33,926 nt of DNA from the NCBI GenBank assembly GCA_031263485.1, contig JAISFS010000268.1, positions 1-33,926 on the forward strand, in the 5' to 3' direction. Shown here piece by piece: positions 15,882 through 24,702 of this stretch. The notes below the pieces were generated by a model, which searched no databases, was not told the DNA's origin, and saw nothing but the letters and a program-made list of their open reading frames with translations. The stretch's first letter is position 1. Each line of letters opens with the position of its first letter. The stretch comes from Deltaproteobacteria bacterium (lineage in GTDB: Bacteria > Desulfobacterota > Desulfarculia > Adiutricales > Adiutricaceae). Made by a program: the position numbers and the translations under genes.

Positions 15882-17573
15882 ATGGGACCCAAAGAACTGC
15901 CGCTGGGCGATCCGCCCTTTCGGGAAATAATTCAGGGCAATCTTCTTTACGCCGACAAGACAGGATATATCTATAGGCTGATTAAAAGCCACAAATGCTG
16001 TTTCCTTACAAGGCCGAGGCGATTCGGGAAGACGCTCCTGATTAAAACCGTTGAGGAACTGTTCCTGGGCAACCGAGAGCTATTCAAGGGCTTGCTGATC
16101 GATAAGGATACCGACTACGCCTTCGAAAGGCATCCGGTCTTGAGATTCAACATGGCCTACACAAAAATATCATCCAAAGAAGATCTTGAATTCAAGATCG
16201 AGAGAGATTTAGGACGCATTGCAGAAAGAGAAAGCATCAAAATCGTCTCTGATTCATACGATGATATGCTGGAGGAATTGCTGGAAGGCCTTTCCCGGAA
16301 GCATGGAACCGGTGCGGTCATACTGATCGATGAGTATGATTATCCCGTGTCCAACCATATTGGCAACCTGGAATTCGCCTCGGCAAATCGTGATGTCCTT
16401 CATGGTTTTTATACATCTCTGAAAAGGAACATCGATTACATCCGCTTTGCCCTTGTCGCGGGCATCACCAGATTTGCTATGACTGGCTTGGATTCAGGAC
16501 CTAACAATTTCGAAGACATCTCGTTATTGCCTGAATTCGCTGGAATCTGCGGATTCACTCTCTCCGAGTTCGAGACCCTTTTCGAAGACAGGCTCATCGA
16601 GATTATTGGTATCCGGAAAGATAGCGACCGTATCGCATTTGATATCGAGAAGACAGCTCTGAAAGCGAAGATCCTGAAATGGTACGATGGCTACAACTGG
16701 CTCGGACCCGAGCCGGTCCTGAATCCCTACTCGATACTTTCCTATTTTCGCAGGAAAGTTTTCGACTCGTATTGGACGTCTTTAGGACAGCCATCCCACC
16801 TGTCCGCGCTTGTGAGGAAAAATCCGTTGGAATTCATCCAAGCGAAATTGGACGGATATACTTCCCAGGATATTGGGACAGTCGACCTCGGTAACCTTTC
16901 GGCCGTGCCAGTCCTGTATCACAGCGGATACCTAACAATCGACAACCAAACCGTCAAGGACGTGGTCATCGATGGCGAAACCATTGAAGTAACCGAGTAC
17001 ACTCTTAGGACACCCAACCTGGAGGTCAAGCTGAATTTCCGGGCATCATTCTTCGCGCATGCTTTCGGCCTGACGAAATCGTTTTTCGGCAAATTTGCGA
17101 CAAATCTGACGAGCGCCCTGCTCAAAAGAGACCCAGTGCAAACGGCCGGAACCCTGCATGACCTTCTTTCACTGATCACTCACAGGCAGCACAGACCCGA
17201 AGAAAGTCGTTACCATGCCATATTACAAGGTGCGTTTGCCGCTGCCGGGATAGAGGTTCTTGGCGAGACGGCCGGCTCGATTGGCCAAGCCGACATGGCA
17301 TTGTTCCTAAATGACAAGATCCGCGTGGTTATTGAGCTGAAATACCGTCATGAGGACACGGATGCCGACGAGAAAGACCCTGGCCGCGCGACCAAGGATT
17401 TGTCATCCGCTCTGGACGAGGCCGAGACGGCGATCAGGGAGAAAGAATACGACGGTCCTTTCAGGCTGTTCGCCAAGGAGGTGATATGCCTGGCCCTGGC
17501 GGTCCGAGGGAGGAATAAGGTGGCGGCTCGCTTCATTGATCCAGATATGGAGGAAAGCCAGTCTGCCTCCTGA
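15882..17573 (+). CDS. AAA-ATPase-like protein with C-terminal PD-(D/E)XK nuclease domain
   Basis: The 563-residue protein has the layout of the AAA-ATPase_like plus PD-(D/E)XK_9 (DUF1703) family, common in gut and anaerobic bacteria. Residues 17-35 (IIQGNLLYADKTGYIYRLI) match the family start. A Walker A-like TRPRRFGKT is at 43-51 and Walker B VILIDEYDYPV at 147-157 (Asp151). Near the C-terminus, GQAD (Asp471) followed by VVIELKYR (Glu485, Lys487) forms the D...ExK nuclease core. The ATG has GGAGGG about five bases upstream. The biological role of this family is not settled; nuclease roles in defence or mobile elements are suspected. It stands alone between panD and a broken panC'-panD copy, with a less G/C-rich third position than panD, so it was probably inserted. 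Confidence 0.88.
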   Translation: MGPKELPLGDPPFREIIQGNLLYADKTGYIYRLIKSHKCCFLTRPRRFGKTLLIKTVEELFLGNRELFKGLLIDKDTDYAFERHPVLRFNMAYTKISSKEDLEFKIERDLGRIAERESIKIVSDSYDDMLEELLEGLSRKHGTGAVILIDEYDYPVSNHIGNLEFASANRDVLHGFYTSLKRNIDYIRFALVAGITRFAMTGLDSGPNNFEDISLLPEFAGICGFTLSEFETLFEDRLIEIIGIRKDSDRIAFDIEKTALKAKILKWYDGYNWLGPEPVLNPYSILSYFRRKVFDSYWTSLGQPSHLSALVRKNPLEFIQAKLDGYTSQDIGTVDLGNLSAVPVLYHSGYLTIDNQTVKDVVIDGETIEVTEYTLRTPNLEVKLNFRASFFAHAFGLTKSFFGKFATNLTSALLKRDPVQTAGTLHDLLSLITHRQHRPEESRYHAILQGAFAAAGIEVLGETAGSIGQADMALFLNDKIRVVIELKYRHEDTDADEKDPGRATKDLSSALDEAETAIREKEYDGPFRLFAKEVICLALAVRGRNKVAARFIDPDMEESQSAS

Positions 17574-17787
17574 TGCGAGATGTCGGGCGGATCTGCTGGC
17601 TCGGAGTAAAATATATTACCCGTTCTTGTCATTTTCGCTTTTGCTGTTGTGCGGCGGCAGAGGATTAGGGCTAACCGTTGGATGCTGAGGCCGGTAGTGC
17701 GGTGGACAAGGAATTTGGCAATCGGCTGGGTTGTCACCCCCAAGGACTGTACCACCGTGATGGAGCCGCTTTCCCCGGAGTTGTGCT

Positions 17788-18477
17788 ATGCCATCAACTT
17801 AGCCGAGGACGCCTCGACCGCCGATCTGTAGCCTGAAGGGGGAGGTGAAGCCGAGTACCTCCTGGCGCGGCCAGACTCGGGAAGGCTTGGCTCATCGACA
17901 ACACGGTCTTCGATCCTGCTGGAGCGGCGAAAAAACACTGTGTAAGACCGGGTTCGGGGCCGGGGATCACGGTGATGATGACAAGTTCCTTAAGGCCAAG
18001 AAAGGCCGTTCCACGGTCGCCGCCTCCGGCCAGAACTACATGGGGAGAGTTATTCTGGTCTCCGATCTCATGGACACCTCGGGGCTTGTGGAGCAAGAGA
18101 AGATCGTTGGCGTGGACAACGATGACCTCTTCAGACCCTTCATCTACGGGATACGGGGCTTCAGCACCGTCTGGGTGAACGTTGTGGGAACCTAACTGTC
18201 CTCCCTGGACGTCAGACAGGCCCTCCTTGGACGTCAGGCAGGCCCCCCCTAGGCGGTAAAGCTCAACTAGTGGCTTTCGTGGGCTCACGCCTGATAGGAC
18301 AGCGACCGGAAACCCAGAGGGGTCTTTGTTGGCGGGCGAAATGCCCAGGTCCGCGTGGATGCTTCCGAGAGCCACGGGGACCGTTTGGGGAAGGGAGGTT
18401 TGGTCAGGTGCTGGATGACAAGAAAAAGCCCTGAACCGTCATTCTCTTGCGGGCTCTCTGCCTGGGTCATCGGTCAG
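17788..18477 (+). pseudogene. Decayed second copy of panC 3' end, panD and downstream bases
   Basis: The stretch follows 14846-15509 step by step: a panC-like end (CTCGACCGCCGA, then CTCATCGACAAC, then GTCTTCGATCCTGC), a panD-like part reading FLKAKKGRSTV, LVSDLMDTSGLVEQEKI and WVNVVG, then the panD end (GAGAGCCACGGGGACCGTTT) and the trailing CTTGCGGGCTCTCTG. It has a stop in the panC part (TAG near 17828), small indels, no panD start and an early stop at 18195. The panD cleavage site YVGS is changed to YMGR, so the serine needed for the pyruvoyl group is lost. It cannot replace panD. It lies directly behind the AAA-ATPase gene, in the same direction as the intact genes. Confidence 0.88.
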
Positions 18478-18595
18478 GTGTCAATAGTTCCTTAATCCTC
18501 TAGCTCAAGCGGTTAAGGTGCCTTGTGGCCCCGTGACAAAGGGGAAAATAGGTTCATCAGCTAGGCACCAATACCCTGGGTACCATCTCGTGGTC

Positions 18596-18624
18596 TTGAG
18601 GCCCTTCGTGGCTTGGGATATACT
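18596..18624 (+). promoter_or_regulatory. Candidate sigma-70 type promoter upstream of umuD
   Basis: TTGAGG (18596-18601) and TATACT (18619-18624) are 17 bp apart. A transcript from here would have a leader of about 215 nt before the umuD start. No E. coli-type LexA box (CTGT-N8-ACAG) was seen near it. Confidence 0.4.
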
Positions 18625-18660
18625 CTGGGAGTAGGGGGCAAGGAGCCCCCATGGCGCTTG

Positions 18661-18691
18661 CCTGACGTCCGGGTTCGCCGGGAACGTCAGG
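18661..18691 (+). promoter_or_regulatory. Hairpin in the umuD leader
   Basis: A perfect 8-bp inverted repeat, CCTGACGT / ACGTCAGG, encloses a 15-nt loop that can itself pair (CC/GG). It lies between the candidate promoter and umuD. It could be a protein-binding site or an RNA hairpin; no T-run follows. Confidence 0.3.
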
Positions 18692-18845
18692 GTAAGCTTC
18701 AGGCTTAGCGCGTGAACTCGGACGCGACAGGACAAGAGACTCGGTCCCGGAATCATAAGAAGACGCGGACTACAGGTGCCGATGCGTCCAGTCACATGGC
18801 GCGGGGTTTGCATCTGCGCTTTATGCCTGCGGGGGAGGCTGGAGG

Positions 18846-19448
18846 ATGGCATCTACGAAGAAAGCCGACGGAGGCGCTGCGGGCACCGATGGTTCGGCTA
18901 TGGCAACGGGTTCCGGCGAAGTTGCGGGCGGTCTGAAGGACTGCGGCAAGGCAGGACCCAATGCGGGAGGGAACATGGCATTTGAAGCGGGCCCATTTGA
19001 AGGGCTCGATCCGTCCCAGCTCAGGTTCACGGTATTCGTGCCGGAGGAGCCGGACCCGGTTAGAGAAGGCCAGCCGCTGTTCTTCGTGCCGATTTCGGCC
19101 GGCTTCCCGTCGCCCGCTGAGGATTACGTCCAAGAGCAACTGGATCTCCACAGGCTGGTCGTGAAGAACCCCCCCGCCACCTTCTTCCTTCGGGTGAAAG
19201 GCGATTCCATGATGGGAGCGGGCATCCACGACGGTGACCTTCTGGTGGTCGACCGTTCGCAAAGCCCGTCATCCGGCAAGATCGTAGTGGCCGCCTGGGA
19301 GGGCGAGCTTATCGTGAAGCGTCTCAGGGTGAAGGGCAGGCGCGTCTACCTCGCCCCCGACAACCCCGATTACCCGGAGTTCGATGTCACCGACAGCGAG
19401 GACGCCGTCGTGTGGGGGGTCGTCACCTATGTGCTGCATAAGTTCTAG
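18846..19448 (+). CDS. umuD: UmuD-like S24 peptidase (SOS mutagenesis protein), N-terminally extended
   Basis: Residues 79-200 match UmuD: FFVPISAGFPSPAEDYVQ, the catalytic serine in KGDSMM (Ser121), DGDLLVVDR, the catalytic lysine in IVKRL (Lys158), then YLAPDNPDYPEF and VWGVVTYVLHKF. The Ser-Lys distance of 37 equals that of E. coli UmuD (Ser60, Lys97). The self-cleavage site would be Ala85-Gly86 in place of Cys24-Gly25. The N-terminus is about 60 residues longer than in E. coli and low-complexity (Gly/Ala/Lys). Both the ATG at 18846 (GGGGGAGG seven bases upstream) and one at 18975 (GGGAGGG upstream) have good ribosome sites, so a shorter protein may be made. UmuD pairs with UmuC as DNA polymerase V, but no umuC is present here. 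Confidence 0.88.
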   Translation: MASTKKADGGAAGTDGSAMATGSGEVAGGLKDCGKAGPNAGGNMAFEAGPFEGLDPSQLRFTVFVPEEPDPVREGQPLFFVPISAGFPSPAEDYVQEQLDLHRLVVKNPPATFFLRVKGDSMMGAGIHDGDLLVVDRSQSPSSGKIVVAAWEGELIVKRLRVKGRRVYLAPDNPDYPEFDVTDSEDAVVWGVVTYVLHKF

Positions 19449-20752
19449 CGATTAATCGCGCGAATCTTCAACGGTTTCCGGAAACCGGCTCCCGTAACGG
19501 CCGGGGTCCTCGTTTGCCGTTTTCTGGACGAAGAGCTTTTCGGGAGATTCGATTTTCTGTCAGAGCGCATTTTTCGGCTGATGGCTCATGGTTTTAGCCT
19601 TAAGCATAGAAGATCCATTGAACGTATTTTCGGGCATTCGCTAGGCTTTTTCGGTGCTTCCGTTGAAATGCTGTATTTCCTGACGTAATTTTGAGCGTTA
19701 CATAGCGTGATCGCGATACCTGCCCGCAGGCAGCCGTCACCCTGATGGCATGAATCGGGTGTGACCAGCACGGTCCTGACAACTCGGAAGATGTGACCGA
19801 AATCGGGAATGCCCGCCATGCGATGGATTTATCGATTCCAGCATCCGCGAATGCGACGAAATGCGTGACAGGCGAAAAGACAAGTTGATTGTTCGTTGGA
19901 GACGCATCACGATGAACTCCGGATCTATCGATGTTGCATGACCGGAGCCGCTTGGCTCTTGTTGCATGGCGGTACTGTTATGTTTCTATTGGCAATGACG
20001 ATCGGCATGGTGACAACCAGTTTAATGAGCCTGCACACATGGCTTTTGTGTGTCGAATCAGATCCAGGGTAATGTGGCCTCCGGTTTAGGCTGGTCGCGT
20101 TCAGGCCGGATTGTTTGCGATTTATCGATTTTCGATTTATCGATTTATCTTTCTGATACCATTTTGCGTCCGCATTTCGCCACATCGTGGGTAAAAAATT
20201 TGCTCTCGGTGAAGTCTTTTCCGAAAACGGTCGAAAAGGAATGCAAAGGTTCCATCTACGATACACGATCCGGTCTGCAGGCACGGTTGCCAACGAAACG
20301 ATTTTGATGGCTGAAGCGATCCCGATCGCTTCCGTCCTTTCACAGCCAGCCCGAATCGCCCATGGATGAAGCACGGATGACTGGCATCATCGGGGAAAGA
20401 TTGACGCTAATCCCTGTCGTCCCAATGGGTTACCGGTCAAAGGCCATAACCCTTCAGAATGGCCATTGCTCGTGATGGCCTCGAGCCGAATAGGCGGCAC
20501 CGCGCTGATGTCGTTGCCGCACGGTGAAAATTTCAGATTATTCTCTTCGGAACAACGTCAGCCGCTTTCGGAATCCTCCAGGAAGTCACTGCTCGTGGGG
20601 AACCGTAACCATGATCACGAGATGTGTCCTGCGAGAAGCGGCGGGCCGGATCCTGCGGCCTCGGTCTGTTTCGGGGCGACCGAATTAAACAAGTCGTGCC
20701 GCAGGCAGAGGCGGCCCTCCTGCCAGACGTGACGGGATCATGCCCTGATGGC
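19449..20752. other. Long spacer without a supported gene
   Basis: Only short, poorly composed frames are present. Structures seen are a 16-bp perfect palindrome CGGTTTCCGGAAACCG at 19472-19487, just after umuD and without a T-run; a short tandem (T)CGATTTAT repeat near 20118-20148; and a 9-bp-arm inverted repeat GAAGCGATC / GATCGCTTC at 20313-20332. The composition is mixed and AT-richer than the flanking genes. Confidence 0.4.
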
Positions 20753-21150
20753 TATGTTGATTTCATTGCAAAAACCACGCCATCCCCTCATGGCAGTCAT
20801 TTGAGGGCAGAGCATCTGGGTCAAAGGTGCGCAGATTGGCGGTGGTTTAAGGCTTAAGCGGAAGGGTTCCAATACAATGGCCGCATAGCATTCCGTTTCT
20901 CTGTCGAGGGTGAGGGTTTTTTTTTGCAGTGGAATCTATGTTGACGCAGGCGGCCATGCCGGAGGCGGGGGAGCAGAAGTCGAAGGGTTCGTACACTCAC
21001 ACCGGCTCGCAGGGGACGATGACCCGCATCGTCCCCTTCAGCTCTTCGGGCCAGAGCCCCGCGATACACGATCGTCCATGGCGACCAGGCAGAGCCTCTC
21101 CGCGTCCGCAGTGCCCTTATCCGCCAGCTCGCGGGCTTTATCTGTAGGGT
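20600..21150 (-). pseudogene. Decayed coding remnant carrying MITE copy B
   Basis: On the minus strand a peptide KARELADKGTADAERLCLV then AMDDRVSRGSGP is open from about 21146. After a change of frame it continues as TMRVIVPCEPV and VYEPFDFCSPASGMAACVNI, where the MITE is inserted. The pieces look like one frameshifted gene with internal stops. No family is recognised and the extent is approximate. Confidence 0.25.
20759..20936 (-). mobile_element. MITE-like element, copy B (178 bp), with 6-bp target duplication
   Basis: This is the second copy of the element at 4442-4616, in the opposite direction. It is flanked by a perfect direct repeat TATGTT (20753-20758 and 20937-20942). The terminal inverted repeats are of the form GATT(C/T)CA(C/T)TGCAAAAACC, with the A-run lengthened from 5 to 9 at one end. 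With that run and a 1-bp gap allowed for, the two copies align from end to end, roughly three quarters identical by eye, and share the GCTTAAGC centre. Different target sequences at the two sites show two separate insertion events. Confidence 0.85.
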
Positions 21151-21381
21151 GCAACGGAAATAGGGTTGGCGATGGCAAGAGTGGCCATGGAGGAGATCGG
21201 CCCTCCTGGCGCATCGGACGCGGCGCCGAAACCTGGTTGCGGTGGCGGTGCGGGCCGGTCCCGACTTGAATTCAGAGTGGCGACACGGCGATCGATGGCG
21301 AAAGCGAGCCCGGTCAATCAGGCATGCCATCGCCATCAGGCCGGCCGGTCCGTCAGGCGTGGCCGGATCGGATCGGGTCCC

Positions 21382-23877
21382 TCATGCCCGTTGCCCGGTC
21401 ATACGCTCGCTGAAGCCCAGGATGCGGCCTATCTCGGCCAGAACGGAAATCTCTGCCTCGTCGGCGAGTGACCGGAACAGCCCCGACTCGTGAGAGATGA
21501 GGCGGATGTAGTGGTTCTGGAATTCCCAGAAGTCAAGTTCGGGGAGGGAGGCCTTCGCGAAGTTCAGGAATCCCAGGAGCTCCTCCGGCAGGGTGGGCCT
21601 CCGGGGGCCGCTCTCCAGCTGGTCGAAGAGGCTCTTCACGTACATGCCCGCGGACTCCTGGAGCACCGGGATGTTGCGGGAGGAACCGCCGGAACCCCTG
21701 GCGATGAGCTCCTTCAGCCGATCCAGGTCGACGGGTCGGCCGTCGCGCATGGGCTTCAGCACGTTCTCCAGATCCACCTCCGCCATCACGCGGAAGACGA
21801 ACTTGTCCATCCAGTCCCAGGCGCTACCCTTCTTGCTGTACTGGTGGAGGGCGTCCCGGTAGTTGCGGAAGGCCCGGACGGTGTTGGCCCTGATTTCCGC
21901 GAAGAGCTCCTGAAGCTGCCCCGTGAGTATCCCCTCGCGCACCGACGGCCACAGGCTCTCCAGGGAGAACTGCGCCTCGCCGGGGAAGGGGGCCTCGAAG
22001 GAGGATCTGAGATACTCGGGCCCCTTCTCCAGGAAGACTGAGCTGGCGCTTTCGAAGTCCGGGGCCTGGCCCGGCCCGGTCTCGAAGATGAAGATGTCCA
22101 GTCTGGGACCGTCGTCAGCGAGCACCATGGCCAGCCGTTCCGCCCGGGCGTCCAGCCGCGTCTCGCGCATGGCGGCCTTGGCGAGGTACAGGAGCGGCAG
22201 GCTGTCGGAGGGGTCGCGCCGGAAGGTCCGCGACTCCAGGGCAGAGACCTCCACCCAGCGCTGGCCGCGGAACGCGGACGGCTCGTTCATGGCAGCCGCC
22301 GCGGACCACTGGGCGCAGGCGGCGGCGGCCGAGAGGTAGTTCCCGGAGATCTCGCGGTTCCAGAGGTCCTCCCCGTCAACGTATGCGGTATCGTTGGGCA
22401 CGGCCTGCCGGAGGTATTCCATGAGCCCGCCGGTCAGGTCCAGCGGCGTGTGCGGCTGGGAGAGCTCGATGGCGCGGGCCGCGTAGCGCAGGTTCTGGAC
22501 GGGCTCCAGGCCCGCGATGTCGTCGAAGAACCAGCCGCAGGACGTGAACATGTACATGCTCATGAGCTGCGCCTCCATGAGCTCCAGCGCCGCCTGGGCG
22601 CCCTCGGGGGATTTCCCCGCCCCCGCGGCGTGCCTTTCCAGGAACGCATTGCGGACTTCGGGGTCGTAGTCGGAGCACACGACGTCCCCGTAGGCGTCCC
22701 TCGCTGCCCAGGGGTCCGGGAGGAGCCGCGGGGCCACCCGCTCGAAGACCTCTATCATGCGGTCGCGGAGCCAGTCCAGGCCGTCCCTCAGCGGCTTGCG
22801 CCACCTCTGGTTCCACAGGGGATCGCCCCCCGTGTGGCAGCCGCAGTCGGATCTCCAGCGCTCCACCCCGTGGGCGCAGCTCCAGCTGCTCCGCTCGACC
22901 AGCCTCGCCTCCAGGCGCGGGGGGAACTTCGCCAGATACTCGCCGTAGTTGGTGAGCCTGATCCTCCCGTCCTCGGGGCCGTCGTATTCCTGGATGGCGT
23001 TGAAAAGCCACCCCAGGGCCATCTCCCCGAAATGGAAGTGGTGGCCGTAGCTCTCCCCGTCGGTCGCGAGGTTCACCAGGAGCGGCCTGTCGCCTTCCGG
23101 GGTCCCGAAGGCGGACTTCACGCGGTCCAGGAACGCCTTGCCGTCGCGCAGGAGATTCTCGAAAGCCACGGCGCGGCTCACAGGGCCGTCGTAGACGAAG
23201 ACGTCCAGCCAGTCGTCCGGACCGGGCCCCCAGAAGATCCGGTAGGGCTCCCGCGGATCCGGGGGGGTCAGGCAAGGGGCCCACGGGACGGCGCCGCGGG
23301 TCCCGCCGGGCGACAGCGGCCGCACCGCGTCCACCTGGTTCTGGGCCAGGATCGTGAAGCGGAGGCCGTTTTTCCGCAGGAGCCCCAGCGACTCCGAGTC
23401 GGCGGCGGTCTCGGCCAGCCACATGCCCTCCGGGTCGCGGCCGTAGACGCGCCTGAAATACTTCTTTCCCCAGACTATCTGCGTCTCCTTGTCCCGGCGG
23501 TTGGCGAGAGGCATGATCACGTGGTTGAAGACCTGGGCCACGGCCGGGCCGTGGCCGCCGTGGTCGGCCGCGCCCAGGCGATCGGCCTCGGCTATGAGCG
23601 CGAAGGTCTCCGGCGCGTGGGCCTCCATCCACGACATCAGGGTCGGCCCCGTGTTGAAGGACATGTGCCGGTAGTTGTTGATGACCTTGTCGATCAGACC
23701 CTTCCCGTCGAGCACCCGGGCGAGCGTGTTGGGGGAGTAGCACTCCCGGTTGATGCGCGCGTTCCAGTTTGGGAAGGGCGCGGCCGAGCTCTGGTCCGGC
23801 ACCATGCCTGTCCAGGGGTTGTCGCGGGGCGGCTGGTAGAAGTGCCCGTGGATTACGAGATGCCGTTCGGGTGCCAA
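21382..23877 (-). CDS. Glycoside hydrolase family 57 protein with DUF3536 region
   Basis: GH57 enzymes act on alpha-glucans (amylase, amylopullulanase, 4-alpha-glucanotransferase or branching activity). The first block HLVIHGHFYQPPRDNPWTG (6-24) and later IMPLANRRDKETQIVWG (121-137), DPEGMWLAETAADSESL (148-164, likely nucleophile Glu156) and NLATDGESYGHHFHFGE (269-285, likely acid Asp273) are characteristic. The C-terminal half is the helical region found in the DUF3536 subgroup. The frame is open to an ATG at 24099, which would add 74 Arg/Gly/Pro-rich residues. The TTG at 23877 has GAGG about eight bases upstream and starts at the conserved block, so it is preferred (831 residues). It follows glgA on the same strand, which suggests a role in glycogen or another storage glucan. 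The exact activity is unknown. Confidence 0.9.
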   Translation of the reverse strand: MAPERHLVIHGHFYQPPRDNPWTGMVPDQSSAAPFPNWNARINRECYSPNTLARVLDGKGLIDKVINNYRHMSFNTGPTLMSWMEAHAPETFALIAEADRLGAADHGGHGPAVAQVFNHVIMPLANRRDKETQIVWGKKYFRRVYGRDPEGMWLAETAADSESLGLLRKNGLRFTILAQNQVDAVRPLSPGGTRGAVPWAPCLTPPDPREPYRIFWGPGPDDWLDVFVYDGPVSRAVAFENLLRDGKAFLDRVKSAFGTPEGDRPLLVNLATDGESYGHHFHFGEMALGWLFNAIQEYDGPEDGRIRLTNYGEYLAKFPPRLEARLVERSSWSCAHGVERWRSDCGCHTGGDPLWNQRWRKPLRDGLDWLRDRMIEVFERVAPRLLPDPWAARDAYGDVVCSDYDPEVRNAFLERHAAGAGKSPEGAQAALELMEAQLMSMYMFTSCGWFFDDIAGLEPVQNLRYAARAIELSQPHTPLDLTGGLMEYLRQAVPNDTAYVDGEDLWNREISGNYLSAAAACAQWSAAAAMNEPSAFRGQRWVEVSALESRTFRRDPSDSLPLLYLAKAAMRETRLDARAERLAMVLADDGPRLDIFIFETGPGQAPDFESASSVFLEKGPEYLRSSFEAPFPGEAQFSLESLWPSVREGILTGQLQELFAEIRANTVRAFRNYRDALHQYSKKGSAWDWMDKFVFRVMAEVDLENVLKPMRDGRPVDLDRLKELIARGSGGSSRNIPVLQESAGMYVKSLFDQLESGPRRPTLPEELLGFLNFAKASLPELDFWEFQNHYIRLISHESGLFRSLADEAEISVLAEIGRILGFSERMTGQRA

Positions 23878-24246
23878 GTCTGTGTCCTCTGGAAGCGGCG
23901 GGGGCGCTCGCCTCCGTCCGTGTTCCGGCTGCGGGCCCTTCGGGCCCTCATGTCCCCTGCGGCTTTCGGGGCGTCGTCGGCCCCTGCGGCTCGCGGCCTT
24001 GCGGTTTATGTCGTTGCGGCGGACCCCTTCGGTTTCGGGTTTGATGCCTTGCGGCCGTCTGGCCCTCGCGGACCCTGCCGCTCGCGGACAGACGGACATC
24101 GAGCCCTTCCCGGCCCCCCGTGCAGCACAGGGTCATCGTGTCTGCCGGGCGTTCCCGGGCCGCCGTAGCTCGCGGCCATGGGCTTGAGATGCGCAGCCAG
24201 GACCTGAATTTCGCGACAAAGCAGCCAAGACGCACTCTGCGGTCAC

Positions 24247-24600
24247 CGTCTCCCGCGTCCTGCCTTGACCTGCGGCTAGCGTGGTTTCCGGTGTAGCCGT
24301 CTCCGGCGGCTTGCCGCGGCTTGCGGCTTGCGTGGCCGCTGGCGCCAAAGGGTCCTGTGACCTGCCGTGATTTTCGGCAGGAGCGGCCTTTGGCGCCATT
24401 GTATCGTGTGGTCTGCCGAGACCTGCGTCTCGCGTGGCCTCCGGCCCCGCCGTCTCCCTCGGCCTGCCGTGATCTGCCGCGACCGACGGCTTGCGTGGCC
24501 TCAGGCGCCGCCGTCTCCCGCGTCCTGCCGCGACCTGCGGCTTGCGTGGCCTCAGGCGCCGCCATATCCCGCGGGCTAAAGGGATCTGCGGCCTGCATTG
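24247..24600. repeat. Degenerate tandem repeat, about 51-bp unit, between glgA and the GH57 gene
   Basis: A unit of the form GCTTGCGTGGCCTCAGGCGC followed by CCGTCTCCCGCGTCCTGC recurs across this stretch. The two clearest starts, at 24489 and 24540, are exactly 51 bp apart; earlier units near 24274, 24326 and 24426 vary in length. On the minus strand it partly reads PEATQAAGRGRTRETAA, but unit lengths break the frame, so a real protein is unlikely. Confidence 0.75.
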
Positions 24601-24702
24601 ACTCTGGCGTTGCTGCCTCCTGTGGCATGCGGCGTTAGGGGCCATCATGCTCCGTGTCCAGAGGGCCCTGTCCGTGTCGGAGTCCGGGTTCCCGTGAGGG
24701 GC

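Noticed and set aside
18489-18573. tRNA-like string (TAGCTCAAGCGGTTAA ... GGTTCA ... GCACCA)
   Set aside because: The D-arm does not close, the anticodon stem pairs only four bases with an 8-nt loop, and no acceptor stem can be formed, so this is chance resemblance.
19472-19487. 16-bp palindrome after umuD as a terminator
   Set aside because: It has no loop of useful size and no T-run, so termination cannot be claimed.
21490-24168. Long plus-strand frames opposite the GH57 gene
   Set aside because: They are antisense shadows; the minus-strand frame carries the conserved GH57 motifs.
23948-24648. Minus-strand frames of 171 and 226 codons with PEATQAAGRGR-type repeats
   Set aside because: The repeat units vary in length and move between frames, and the spacer lies between two real genes; treated as an intergenic tandem repeat.
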